Assembly: GCA_003021105.1 (NCBI GenBank)
Contig: PXRG01000029.1
Coordinates: forward strand, 60,170-116,292
Direction of reading: 5' to 3'
Length of the DNA: 56,123 nucleotides
Origin: Halobacteriales archaeon QS_1_68_17
Lineage (GTDB): Archaea > Halobacteriota > Halobacteria > Halobacteriales > Haloarculaceae
How positions within the stretch are numbered: position 1 is the first letter of the stretch; each line of letters begins with the position of its first letter. This document shows positions 40,447 to 48,801 of the stretch, piece after piece. A program made the translations under genes and the position numbers. Under the pieces are notes generated by a model, which did no database searches, was not told the origin of the DNA, and saw nothing but the letters and a program-made list of their open reading frames with translations.

Positions 40447-41703
40447 ATGTCGGACGACGTGAACCCGTTCGAGAGTCTGCAGGAACAGGTCGACGATGCG
40501 GCCGCCTACCTGGACGTTCCTGCGGACGTCATCGAACGGCTGAAACACCCCGAGCGAGTCCTGGAGACGACCCTGTCGGTGGAGATGGACGACGGATCGA
40601 TCGAACTGTTCGAGGCGTTCCGGTCGCAGTTCAACGGCGACCGTGGCCCGTACAAGGGGGGCATCCGCTACCACCCCGGCGTCACCAGAGACGAGGTCAA
40701 GGCGCTCTCGGGGTGGATGGTCTACAAGTGCGCGGTCGTCGACATCCCCTACGGCGGCGGCAAAGGCGGTATCGTACTCGACCCGCGCGAGTACTCGACG
40801 GCGGAACTCGAACGGATCACCCGTTCGTACGCCGCGGAACTCCGGCCGGTGATCGGCCCGGACACGGACATCCCCGCGCCGGACGTCAACACCGGCCAGC
40901 GGGAGATGAACTGGATCAAGGACACCTACGAGACCTTAGAGAACACCACCGCGCCGGGGGTCGTCACCGGCAAGGCCCCCGACAGCGGCGGGTCGGCGGG
41001 CCGGGTCGAGGCGACGGGCCGGTCGGTGATGCTCACCGCCCGGGAGGCGTTCGACTACCTCGGGAAGGAAATCGAGTCGGCGACGGTCGCGGTCCAGGGG
41101 TACGGCAACGCCGGGTCCGTGGCGGCGAAACTCATCGACGACCTGGGGGCGAACGTCGTGGCGGTCAGCGACTCCAGCGGCGCGGTCTACGACCCGGACG
41201 GTCTCGACGCCCGCGCGGCCAAGGCCCACAAGAACGAGACCGGGAGCCTCGCGGGGTTCGCCGGCGCACGGGAGGAGTTGACCAACGAGGAACTGCTCAC
41301 GCTCGACGTCGACCTCCTGGTCCCGGCGGCCCTGGAGAACGCAATCGACGGCGACCTCGCGCCCGACGTGGGGGCCGACATCATCGTCGAGGCGGCCAAC
41401 GGCCCGCTGACCCCCGACGCGGACGACGTGCTCACCGACCGCGACGTGGCGGTGTTCCCCGACGTGCTGGCCAACGCCGGGGGCGTCACCGTCTCGTACT
41501 TCGAGTGGGTCCAGAACCGCCAGCGATTCGCCTGGACCGAAGAGCGGGTCAACGACGAACTCGAACGGGTGATCACGACCGCCTTCGACAACCTCTTGGC
41601 CGCCCACGAAAACCGGGACCTCCCGAACTTCAGGATGGCCGCCTACGTCGTCGCCATCCAGCGGGTCGCGGAGGCCGCGGAACAGGGCGGCATCTGGCCG
41701 TAG
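40447..41703 (+). CDS. gdhA: Glutamate dehydrogenase (Glu/Leu/Phe/Val family)
   Basis: The 418-residue enzyme interconverts glutamate and 2-oxoglutarate plus ammonia. It starts [20 protein letters not shown]. Substrate-binding residues are in [20 protein letters not shown], with catalytic Lys in [39 protein letters not shown] follows. The Rossmann motif is [19 protein letters not shown] and the pocket Asn region is [17 protein letters not shown] and [20 protein letters not shown]. The length is normal for hexameric archaeal GDH. It lies 3' of the CitE-like lyase with a MITE between. In the methylaspartate cycle, glutamate is the carbon entry, and gdh clusters with lyase genes in some haloarchaea; I infer but cannot prove that link. 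Confidence 0.93.
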   Translation: MSDDVNPFESLQEQVDDAAAYLDVPADVIERLKHPERVLETTLSVEMDDGSIELFEAFRSQFNGDRGPYKGGIRYHPGVTRDEVKALSGWMVYKCAVVDIPYGGGKGGIVLDPREYSTAELERITRSYAAELRPVIGPDTDIPAPDVNTGQREMNWIKDTYETLENTTAPGVVTGKAPDSGGSAGRVEATGRSVMLTAREAFDYLGKEIESATVAVQGYGNAGSVAAKLIDDLGANVVAVSDSSGAVYDPDGLDARAAKAHKNETGSLAGFAGAREELTNEELLTLDVDLLVPAALENAIDGDLAPDVGADIIVEAANGPLTPDADDVLTDRDVAVFPDVLANAGGVTVSYFEWVQNRQRFAWTEERVNDELERVITTAFDNLLAAHENRDLPNFRMAAYVVAIQRVAEAAEQGGIWP

Positions 41704-41706
41704 CTC

Positions 41707-42819
41707 TCACCCGAACCTGTCCGGCGACACGTGGTCGCGGAACTCGCCGCCCGTCCCGTCCGTCGCGTCCGTCACGAGGTCCGCCAGCACCTCGCCGACG
41801 ACCGGCGCACGGACGATGCCGTAGCCGCTCATGCCGCAGGCGACGTAGTACCCGTCCAGCCCCGTCGGTCCGACGATGGGATGGCCGTCGGGCGTCACCG
41901 TCCGGAGACCTACCCATTCGCCTGTCACGTCCGCGTCGGCCAGGTTCGGCACCGTCGTCGCCAGCAGGTCCCCGACGCCGAGGTGGAACTCCTGGTCGAT
42001 CCGGTGGACGCGATCCGGGTCGAGGTCGTGGGCGTTCCCGTAGTCGACCGCGAACCGGCCGGCGAACACCTGGTCGCGGCCCTCCTCCCGGAGGTAGTAC
42101 CCCTCGTCGAAGAAGGTCAGTGGCATCCGGACCTCGTGGTCGGCCCGGAGGACGAGAATCGGGCCGTAGGTGTGCCTGATCGGCAGCGACACCCCGACCA
42201 TGTCGTCGATCCGCCCCGACCACGGCCCCGCGGCGTTGACGACGGCGCTCGCCTCGACGGTCCCGTCGCTCGTCTCCACGCCCGCGACCGCGCCGCCCTC
42301 CGTCAGGACGTCGGTGACCGCGACGCCGGTTTCGATCCCGACGCCCGCGTCGGCGGCCTCGCCGAGGAAGTACTGGACGATTTCGGCGGGGTCGAGGTAG
42401 CCGTCCCTCGGGAAGTACGCGCCCCCTTCGACCGCCGACGGCGCGATGCCGAACTCGGCCAGGTCGGCCGCCGAACGGAGTTCCACGTCGACGCCGAGTT
42501 CGCGGTGGCGCGCGACCAGGTCCTCGACGTGGGTCATCGTCTCCGGCGACCCGGCCGCGTGGAGCGTGCCGATCTGCTCGAAGGAAAACCGCCCGGCAGC
42601 GGCGTGCTCGCTGTACCACTCCCAGGCCCGCTCGCGCAGGCGGTACTCCGTCGGATCGGGGTCCTCCTGGTGGGTCACGAACTGCGCGATCGAGTCGCCG
42701 GTGGTCCCCGCGCCGGGGGTGTCTCTCTCGTAGAGGATCACGTCCCGGTCGGCGTTCCGGAGGTGGAAGGCGACGCTCGCGCCGACGATCCCGCCGCCGA
42801 CCACGACGATCGGGGCCAT
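41707..42819 (-). CDS. FAD-dependent oxidoreductase (DAO family), second gene of a pair
   Basis: The 370-residue flavoprotein has the FAD-binding Rossmann motif at the very N-terminus (IVVVGGGIVGASVAFHLRN), then ILYERDTPGAGTTGDSIAQF. The substrate domain and the C-terminal FAD contact GYYVACGMSGYGIVRAPVVG (G-x-x-G-x-x-x-A-P) are standard for DAO enzymes such as sarcosine, dimethylglycine or glycine oxidases. The gene directly follows a similar oxidoreductase on the same strand, with the TAG stop next to its ATG, so the two are coupled. Its substrate cannot be given, though a secondary or tertiary amine is likely for this group. Confidence 0.88.
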   Translation of the reverse strand: MAPIVVVGGGIVGASVAFHLRNADRDVILYERDTPGAGTTGDSIAQFVTHQEDPDPTEYRLRERAWEWYSEHAAAGRFSFEQIGTLHAAGSPETMTHVEDLVARHRELGVDVELRSAADLAEFGIAPSAVEGGAYFPRDGYLDPAEIVQYFLGEAADAGVGIETGVAVTDVLTEGGAVAGVETSDGTVEASAVVNAAGPWSGRIDDMVGVSLPIRHTYGPILVLRADHEVRMPLTFFDEGYYLREEGRDQVFAGRFAVDYGNAHDLDPDRVHRIDQEFHLGVGDLLATTVPNLADADVTGEWVGLRTVTPDGHPIVGPTGLDGYYVACGMSGYGIVRAPVVGEVLADLVTDATDGTGGEFRDHVSPDRFG

Positions 42820-44010
42820 CTACTCCCGGAAGTAGACCGGGAGCGCTTCGAGTCCGAAGTCGGGCGAGACGGAGTCGAACCGGTCCAACGCGAACCCGTC
42901 CAGCGGGAACGGGGCGTCCTCCCCGGTCAGCCGCGCCCTGGCGGCCGTCGAGATGACCGGGTTGCCGAGGATGCCGGCACCGCCCGCCAGCGCGAGCACC
43001 AGGCCGTCGGGGCCGGACGCGGGACGGTCCACGATGGGCCGCACGTCGGGCGTGATCCCGACGGTACCGGCCCAGTGGTGGAGCAGTTCCGCCCCCTCGA
43101 ACGCCGGCAGGATCTCCGGGAGTTCGTCGGCGATGCACGTGCGGAAACTCTCAGATGTGGGCGCGCCCGTCGTCGTCTCCTCCGGCTCGTCCTCGAACCC
43201 CGCCGCCGAGTCGTCGACCAGGAGGTTGCCATTCCGCATTGGCCGGAACGTCAGCCCCCGCTCGACGTGACCCATCGGGAACCCATCGCCGACGTGCCAT
43301 CCCGGGTCGAGGACGGCAAGTTCGTACCGGAACGGCTGGACCGGCACGTCGACGTCGACCAGTTTCCCGGTCTGCCAGCCACCCGCGAGCACGACCTGGC
43401 CGGCCTCGACGGGATAGTTCTCCGTCTCCACGCCCGTCACGCGGCCGTCCTCGACGTGGAGGTCGGTCACCCGCGCGCCGGTCCGGAACTCCGCCCCGCG
43501 GTCCTCCGCGACCGCCTTCAGCGCGTGGGCGTAGTTGTAAGGTTTCACCCAGCCGTGACTCCGGTACTCGATAGCGCCGGCGAACCCCGAGACGTCGAAC
43601 TGCGGGTACTCGTCGCGGACCCGGTCGGCGCTCAGAAACGACGTCGGGAAGCCGTACGACGCCAGTTTCGCCGCCCGTTCGCGGAACTGTACCTCCAGTC
43701 CCGGGTGGATTAGCCCCACCCGGTCGCGCGGCGTGAACTCGAACCCTTCGGTGCCGTCGAACGACCGGAAAAACCGCGTCGAGTGGTGGGCCGCGTCGGG
43801 TACGTCGTGGTAGAACTGCGAGGCCGATATCAGCCCCATCGACAGTCCCGAGGCGTTGCTCGCTATCTCCCCTTTCTCCAGGACGAGCACGTCGTGATCC
43901 CGGGCCAGTTCCCGGGCGATCCCACACCCCGTGACGCCGCCGCCGATCACGACGACGTCCCACTGGCCACTCCGTTCCTGCACGATCGGCTGTCGGTTGG
44001 CGTAGTCCAT
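42820..44010 (-). CDS. FAD-dependent oxidoreductase (DAO family), first gene of a pair
   Basis: The 396-residue flavoprotein starts MDYANRQPIVQERSGQWDVV, with the Rossmann motif VVVIGGGVTGCGIARELARD near residue 20. It is followed by VLEKGEIASNASGLSMGLIS. The substrate domain has YRSHGWVKPYNYAHALKAVA. The C-terminal end has LALAGGAGILGNPVISTAA, the G-x-x-G FAD contact. It resembles the large group of sarcosine-oxidase-like and glycine-oxidase-like enzymes. It is upstream of, and coupled to, the second oxidoreductase gene. The neighbouring IclR gene on the same strand suggests the pair is induced for degradation of an amine or amino acid. Confidence 0.88.
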   Translation of the reverse strand: MDYANRQPIVQERSGQWDVVVIGGGVTGCGIARELARDHDVLVLEKGEIASNASGLSMGLISASQFYHDVPDAAHHSTRFFRSFDGTEGFEFTPRDRVGLIHPGLEVQFRERAAKLASYGFPTSFLSADRVRDEYPQFDVSGFAGAIEYRSHGWVKPYNYAHALKAVAEDRGAEFRTGARVTDLHVEDGRVTGVETENYPVEAGQVVLAGGWQTGKLVDVDVPVQPFRYELAVLDPGWHVGDGFPMGHVERGLTFRPMRNGNLLVDDSAAGFEDEPEETTTGAPTSESFRTCIADELPEILPAFEGAELLHHWAGTVGITPDVRPIVDRPASGPDGLVLALAGGAGILGNPVISTAARARLTGEDAPFPLDGFALDRFDSVSPDFGLEALPVYFRE

Positions 44011-44363
44011 CGCAGTCCGTTATTCCACGAAACTTCTTAAAACCTCCCGCCAAACGCTCGCTCCCTTCCGACCGTCAATCCCCGACTCCTCGGCAGCGAC
44101 TGAAGAAAATAGTTGAAAAGCAAAACACACCAGTCATTAAATCGGGTAATCTTTCGGCAAATTATAACTATATTATTTAAATCAAAGAATATTGAAGCAC
44201 TACATTTGGTATCTCGGTCGTTCCGGCCTTTTCACGGAGATCCGATTCTGCTGAGTCCAACGACATATGTTTGAACCCCGCAAGAACCGCTCTGGCGCCG
44301 CTGTTCGGTATTACTGGCCTATGTTTGTAAGGGGGTCGGGAGACGTGATTTCCGTGCGAGTCC
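44011..44363. promoter_or_regulatory. AT-rich promoter region of the oxidoreductase pair
   Basis: This spacer of about 350 bp lacks a gene. A minus-strand TATA-like TTTTAAGAAG (CTTCTTAAAA on the plus strand at about 44032-44041) lies some 25 bp before the oxidoreductase ATG at 44010, as expected for a leaderless haloarchaeal transcript. The stretch 44110-44215 is strongly AT-rich. It also separates the 3' end of the IclR gene from the oxidoreductases, which are transcribed in the same direction. Confidence 0.5.
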
Positions 44364-45137
44364 TTAGAGCCGCCGGGAGTAGGCCACGTCGAGCTGGCAC
44401 TCGTTGGCGATCCGGAGCAGTATCCCGGGGATCTCTTCCTCGAATTTCCCTTTCATGCGGTGGGTCGGCCCGGCGACGCTGAGACCTCCCAGTACTCCCC
44501 CGTCCGGGCCGTTGACGGGGGCACCGACGGCCCAGAGCCCCTCCGTGTGCTCGTCCTTGTCGACGGAATAGCCGCGGTCGCGGATCGTCTCTAGTTCCGC
44601 CGCCAGTTCGTCCCGCTCGGTGATGGTGTGTTCAGTCTCGCCGGGCAAGCCCCACCGGTCGACGATCTCGTCGACGCGAGCGGGCGGCAGTTGCGAGAGG
44701 ATCGCTTTCCCGGCGGCCGTCTGGTGGAGGTGAGACCGGGTGCCGACCCGCGCTCCCGTCCGGACGGTGTCGCCGGCCCACTCCCGGTAGAGAAACACGC
44801 CGAGACTGTGTTCTTCGACGATGAACTGGCAGATCTGTCCGGTCTCCTCGGCCAGTTCGCCCACCTTCGGTTCGACGATCTTGTGCGCGGCCTTCCGGTC
44901 GCGCGCGTACCCCCCGAGGTCCAGAAACCGCAACCCCACGTGGTAGGTGTCTCCCTCCTTGACGACGTACTGGTGGCGTTCGAGCGTCGTCAGGTGACGG
45001 TGGACGGTGCTTTTCGAGACGCCGACGTGCTCTTTGAGTTCCGTGATCGTCGCCCCGTCGAGCGCGACCAGGCCGTCGACGATCGCCAGCAGGGTCTCGT
45101 CCGATTTGACTGCCCCGCCGCCGTTGTTCCCTGCCAT
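44364..45137 (-). CDS. IclR-family transcriptional regulator
   Basis: The 257-residue regulator has an N-terminal winged helix (DETLLAIVDGLVALDGATIT and ELKEHVGVSKSTVHRHLTTL, residues about 12-60) and a C-terminal IclR effector domain. The effector domain shows VGELAEETGQICQFIVEEHS, RVGTRSHLHQTAAGKAILSQ and the wing VGAPVNGPDGGVLGGLSVAG, typical of IclR small-molecule pockets. The length matches the family. The ATG at 45137 is used; an earlier start adds 23 basic residues. A TATA-like CTTATTG lies about 25 bp upstream, and a large dyad near 45292-45329 may be its own operator. Its likely targets are the oxidoreductase pair downstream. Confidence 0.9.
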   Translation of the reverse strand: MAGNNGGGAVKSDETLLAIVDGLVALDGATITELKEHVGVSKSTVHRHLTTLERHQYVVKEGDTYHVGLRFLDLGGYARDRKAAHKIVEPKVGELAEETGQICQFIVEEHSLGVFLYREWAGDTVRTGARVGTRSHLHQTAAGKAILSQLPPARVDEIVDRWGLPGETEHTITERDELAAELETIRDRGYSVDKDEHTEGLWAVGAPVNGPDGGVLGGLSVAGPTHRMKGKFEEEIPGILLRIANECQLDVAYSRRL

Positions 45138-45486
45138 GTCCCGGGTTTCCGTTCCCGCACAATAAGCGTTCCGCCACGCGGGACGAGCCGGCTGGCGACG
45201 AATCATCTCCCGCCCCGAATTCGGCGTTTCAGCGGCCTCCGATGTTCTCCTCGCCAGTTTTCGTCATCGCGTTCCACGGAATGCGACCAGCGAAACCTGA
45301 GTGTTCCATCTGACGGAACGGATAGTTTCCGATCTCGTCCAGGTGTTTGCCGGCCGAGAGGCGGTTTTCGTCCTTTTTTCGGCGGGCTGTGCGGGTTACG
45401 TGTGGGAAGTGGTCGGGGCATGCGTTTCATCAGACGGAATCGATTGTCTCGGGGCTTCGAGTCTACCCGAAGGCATGATCGGTTTT
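45138..45486. promoter_or_regulatory. Intergenic region upstream of the IclR gene with a candidate IclR dyad
   Basis: There is no convincing gene here. At 45292-45329 a nested dyad has outer arms GAAAC/GTTTC and inner arms GTTCC/GGAAC, centred at about 45311. A related motif, GTTTCATCAGACGGAAT, is at 45424-45440 and a short TTCCACGGAA at about 45272. IclR proteins bind such dyads, but this identification is by sequence symmetry only. The dyad is about 155 bp from the IclR start codon, so it could serve the acyl-CoA dehydrogenase gene or both. Confidence 0.45.
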
Positions 45487-45711
45487 CACTGGATCCCCGC
45501 AAACCGAGAGAGAAGACTACTCGAAGGCGGGGATACCAGTTGCTCACTGGATCCCCGCGAACCGAGAGAGACTACTCGAAGGCGGGGATACCAGTTGCTC
45601 ACTGGATCCCCGCGAACCGAGAGAGAAGACTACCCGAAGGCGGGGATACCAGTTGCTCACTGGATCCCCGCGAACCGAGAGAGAAGACTACTCGAAGGCG
45701 GGGATACCAGT
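45487..45711. repeat. Four tandem copies of a 58-bp repeat derived from a gene 3' end
   Basis: Units begin with CACTGGATCCCCGC at 45487, 45545, 45600 and 45658 (58, 55 and 58 bp apart). Each ends in GGCGGGGATACCAGT, so every unit can fold as a hairpin with 14-15-bp arms (CACTGG-ATCCCCGC pairing with GCGGGGAT-A-CCAGTG). Unit 2 lacks three bases in the middle. The last unit includes the end of the acyl-CoA dehydrogenase gene (minus strand): each unit re-encodes the peptide GIPAFE and its stop codon. The array therefore arose by tandem duplication of that gene's 3' end and adjacent downstream DNA. Confidence 0.9.
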
Positions 45712-46851
45712 GAGATCGTTCCCGATGATGAGTGTATGGATGTCGTGGGTTCCCTCGTAGGTGTAGACGGTCTCGAAGTTGGCCATGTGGCGCATCGGGG
45801 AGTAGTCGGCGGTGATGCCGTTCCCGCCGAGGATTTCGCGGGCGATCCGGGACTGGTCGCGGGCCATCCGGACGTTGTTGCGCTTGGCCATCGAGACCTG
45901 CTCGGGCCGGAGGTCGCCGCGTTCCTTCAGATCGGCCAGCCGGTGGGCCAGCAACTGGCTCGTCGTGATCCGGGTGGCCATCTCGGCGAGTTTCTCCTGC
46001 TGGAGCTGGAACCGCGCGACTGGGCCGCCGAACTGGTCGCGCTCCTTGGCGTACTCGAGGGCGGTCCGGAAGCAGTCCCGCGCCGCGCCGACCGCGCCCC
46101 ACGCGATGCCGTACCTGGCCTGGGTGAGACACGACAGCGGCCCCTTCATGCCCTCGACCCCTGGCAGGACGTTCTCCTCTGGCACGTGGACGTTGCTGAG
46201 GCCGATCTCGCCGGTGATCGACGCCCGCAGCGAGAGCTTCTCGTCGATCTCGTTCGTGCTGACGCCCTCGCGGTCGGTCTCGACGAGGAACCCCCGAACC
46301 GGCCGGTCCGGGTCGGACGTTTCCCGCGCCCAGACGACGGCCACGTCCGCGATCGGCGAGTTCGTGATCCAGGTCTTGGAGCCGCTGAGGACGTACCCCT
46401 CGTCGTCGGCTTCGGCGGTCGTCTCCATCGCCGTCGGGTTCGACCCGTGCTGTGGCTCGGTCAGCCCGAAACAGCCGACCGCCTCGCCGTCGGCAAGCTT
46501 CGGCAGCCACTCGTCCTTCTGGGCCTCGCTCCCGTACTCGTAGATGGGGTACATCACGAGCGCCCCCTGGACGCTGGCCATCGAGCGCAACCCCGAGTCA
46601 CAGGCCTCCAGTTCCTGCATCAGGAGACCGTAGGCGGTCTCGCTCAGCCCCGGCAGGCCGTAGCCGTCCAGGTTCGGCGCGTAGAACCCGAGTTCCCCCA
46701 TCTCGGGGATCAGTTCCGTCGGGAACGTCCCCTCGATCCAGTGGTCGGCGATGTCGGGCGCGACGTTCTCCTCGACGAACTCCCGGGCCGTGTCCCGCAC
46801 CATCCGCTCCTCGCTGGACAGATCGCGTTCGAGGTCGACGTAATCGAGCAT
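45688..46851 (-). CDS. Acyl-CoA dehydrogenase, glutaryl-CoA dehydrogenase-like
   Basis: The 387-residue FAD enzyme starts MLDYVDLERDLSSEERMVRD. Substrate-side residues SGLRSMASVQGALVMYPIYE and YGSEAQKDEWLPKLADGEAV closely follow the glutaryl-CoA dehydrogenase pattern, where the R-S-x-x-S-V-Q block binds the distal carboxylate. CFGLTEPQHGSNPTAMETTA and WITNSPIADVAVVWARE are the FAD part. The C-terminal block has ILGGNGITADYSPMRHMANF and ETVYTYEGTHDIHTLIIGND with the catalytic Glu in Y-E-G-T. Oxidative decarboxylation of glutaryl-CoA, or a related dicarboxyl-CoA, is likely. The gene ends in the 58-bp array. A TATA-like CATTTAAG lies about 25 bp before the ATG. Confidence 0.88.
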   Translation of the reverse strand: MLDYVDLERDLSSEERMVRDTAREFVEENVAPDIADHWIEGTFPTELIPEMGELGFYAPNLDGYGLPGLSETAYGLLMQELEACDSGLRSMASVQGALVMYPIYEYGSEAQKDEWLPKLADGEAVGCFGLTEPQHGSNPTAMETTAEADDEGYVLSGSKTWITNSPIADVAVVWARETSDPDRPVRGFLVETDREGVSTNEIDEKLSLRASITGEIGLSNVHVPEENVLPGVEGMKGPLSCLTQARYGIAWGAVGAARDCFRTALEYAKERDQFGGPVARFQLQQEKLAEMATRITTSQLLAHRLADLKERGDLRPEQVSMAKRNNVRMARDQSRIAREILGGNGITADYSPMRHMANFETVYTYEGTHDIHTLIIGNDLTGIPAFE

Positions 46852-46960
46852 TGTGCTACCTCTGTGTCAGATCAGCTTAAATGTTGGCTCCGGCCCGCCC
46901 GGCGGCCGCCGGACGCCGCGATCATCAACGTTTATGCGCCGCGGGTCGCCACCTACACCC

Positions 46961-47638
46961 ATGCGAGTCGCACTTCTGGGCGGTACTGGCGACATCGGTG
47001 AAGGACTGGCATTGCGGTGGGCACGCGAGACCGACCACGAGATCGTCGTCGGCTCCCGGAAGGCCGAGAAGGCCGCCGACAAGGCCGCGGAGTACGAGGC
47101 CGAACTGGCCGACAGGGGTCTCGACCGCGAGGTGGCGGGCCTCCCGAACGAGGCCGCCGCGAAGGGGGCCGACCTGGTCGTCCTCTCGGTGCCGCCACAG
47201 TACGCCGCCGACACCGTCGAGGGGATCGCGGAGGCGCTGGCCGAGGACGCGATCCTCGTCAGTCCGGCCGTCGGCATGACCAGAGACGAGGACGGCTTCC
47301 ACTACAACCCGCCGCCGAACGCCGACAGCGTCACAGAGTACGTCGCCGAGGCCGCCCCCGACCGGGTCAGCGTCGTCGGCGCGTTCCACAACATCTCGGC
47401 CAACCGGCTTGCGGACCTAGACGAGGATCTGGACGCCGACATCCTCGTGCTCGGCGGAGAGAAAGACGAGGACGCCAAGGAGACGGTGCGGGACCTCACC
47501 CGCGCGATCCCCGGTCTCCGGCCGGTCGACGCCGGTCCGCTGTCGAACGCCCACGAGGTCGAGGGGATCACGCCGCTGCTCATCAACATCGCCATGCACA
47601 ACGACGACATGTCCCACGTCGGCGTCACCTTCCACTGA
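46961..47638 (+). CDS. npdG: NADPH-dependent F420 reductase (Fno/NpdG)
   Basis: The 225-residue enzyme transfers hydride between NADPH and coenzyme F420. It starts MRVALLGGTGDIGEGLALRW, with the G-G-T-G-x-I-G/G NADP motif of Fno proteins at the N-terminus. ETDHEIVVGSRKAEKAADKA is the NADPH 2'-phosphate region (Ser-Arg-Lys). LVVLSVPPQYAADTVEGIAE and ILVSPAVGMTRDE follow, and the F420 contact includes VVGAFHNISANRLADLDEDL. The C-terminal segment is GPLSNAHEVEGITPLLINIA. The length is typical. A TATA-like GTTTATGC lies about 25-30 bp before the ATG. It is followed after about 60 bp by cofG. Confidence 0.9.
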   Translation: MRVALLGGTGDIGEGLALRWARETDHEIVVGSRKAEKAADKAAEYEAELADRGLDREVAGLPNEAAAKGADLVVLSVPPQYAADTVEGIAEALAEDAILVSPAVGMTRDEDGFHYNPPPNADSVTEYVAEAAPDRVSVVGAFHNISANRLADLDEDLDADILVLGGEKDEDAKETVRDLTRAIPGLRPVDAGPLSNAHEVEGITPLLINIAMHNDDMSHVGVTFH

Positions 47639-47697
47639 GGCGGCCGCGGGGGCGTGCCGCGCTACGTTTAAGACGCTCGCACGGGAACGCCACGCCA

Positions 47698-48801
47698 ATG
47701 ACCGAGATTCCCGGCGCGGCGGAGTACGGGATCGACATCCCGATCCCGGAGACGGAGATCGAGGACCTGCTCTCGGTCGGCCCCGCGGACGTGACGGCCC
47801 CCGAGGAGCTATCCTTCTGCCGGAACGTCTTCGTCCCGCTGACGACGGCCTGCCGGTACACCTGCACGTACTGTACCTACTTCGACCCTCCCGGGCAGGC
47901 CAGCCTCCAGACGCCCGAGCAGATCCGCGAGACGGTCCGGATGGGTGCCGACGCGGGCTGTACGGAGGCGCTGTTCACGTTCGGCGACGACCCCGACGAC
48001 CGATACACCGAGATCCACGAGCAACTCGCGGAGTGGGGGCACGACTCGATCCACTCCTATCTCCGCGAGGCCTGCGAGATCGCGCTCGACGAGGGGCTGT
48101 TGCCCCACTCGAACCCGGGCGACCAGACCCGCGAGCAGATGGCCGCGGTGGCCGATGTCAACGCCAGCATGGGGGTGATGCTCGAAACCACCGCCGACGT
48201 GGCCGCCCACGGGGGCCCGCGGGCGAAGAACCCGGGCCAGCGGCTCAACACGATCCGGAACGCGGGGGAACTGGGCGTGCCGTTCACGACGGGCATCCTC
48301 GTCGGCATCGGCGAGGACTGGCGGGACCGCGCGGAGAGCCTGCTGGCCATCCGGGCCATGCACGAGCGGTACGGCCACGTCCAGGAGGTGCTGGTCCAGC
48401 CGGTCGTCGAGAACGAACGGTGGCGCGGCGGGACCCCGGACGTCGGAACGCTCCGGCGGGCGGTAGCGATGGCCCGGTACTGCCTGCCCGCGGACGTGTC
48501 GGTGCAGGTGCCGCCGAACCTCGCGCCCGCCCGCGAGGTGATCGACTGCGGCGTCGACGACCTGGGCGGCGTCTCGCCAGTCACGGACGACTACATCAAC
48601 CCCGACTACGAGTGGCCGGCGCTCCGCCAGCTAGAGGACATCGCCGACCACGCGGGCGTTCCGCTGACCGAGCGGCTGCCGGTGTACGAACGGTTCCTGG
48701 CGGACGACCGCGAGCGCGAGTGGGTGTCCGCGCGGGTGCGGGAACGGATCGGGGCCGACGACGCGGCCGGCCAGCGGTACCGCGCCGTGCTCGACGACTA
48801 G
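47698..48801 (+). CDS. cofG: 7,8-didemethyl-8-hydroxy-5-deazariboflavin synthase subunit CofG
   Basis: The 367-residue radical-SAM enzyme makes the deazaflavin chromophore Fo together with CofH. The Fe4S4 cysteines are Cys52, Cys56 and Cys59 in TTACRYTCTYCTYFDPPGQA. TYFDPPGQ after the cluster and LETTADVAAHGGPRAKNPGQ are CofG signatures. The catalytic barrel continues with GVPFTTGILVGIGEDWRDRA and VQVPPNLAPAREVIDCGVDD. The C-terminal region is GGVSPVTDDYINPDYEWPAL. A TATA-like GTTTAAG lies about 25 bp upstream of the ATG. It follows npdG and is convergent with cofH; the stop codons share CTAG at 48798-48801. Confidence 0.95.
   Translation: MTEIPGAAEYGIDIPIPETEIEDLLSVGPADVTAPEELSFCRNVFVPLTTACRYTCTYCTYFDPPGQASLQTPEQIRETVRMGADAGCTEALFTFGDDPDDRYTEIHEQLAEWGHDSIHSYLREACEIALDEGLLPHSNPGDQTREQMAAVADVNASMGVMLETTADVAAHGGPRAKNPGQRLNTIRNAGELGVPFTTGILVGIGEDWRDRAESLLAIRAMHERYGHVQEVLVQPVVENERWRGGTPDVGTLRRAVAMARYCLPADVSVQVPPNLAPAREVIDCGVDDLGGVSPVTDDYINPDYEWPALRQLEDIADHAGVPLTERLPVYERFLADDREREWVSARVRERIGADDAAGQRYRAVLDD

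Noticed and set aside
45487..45711. CRISPR-like array
   Set aside because: Units are contiguous, have no spacers, vary in length by three bases and derive from a gene end. No cas genes are present.
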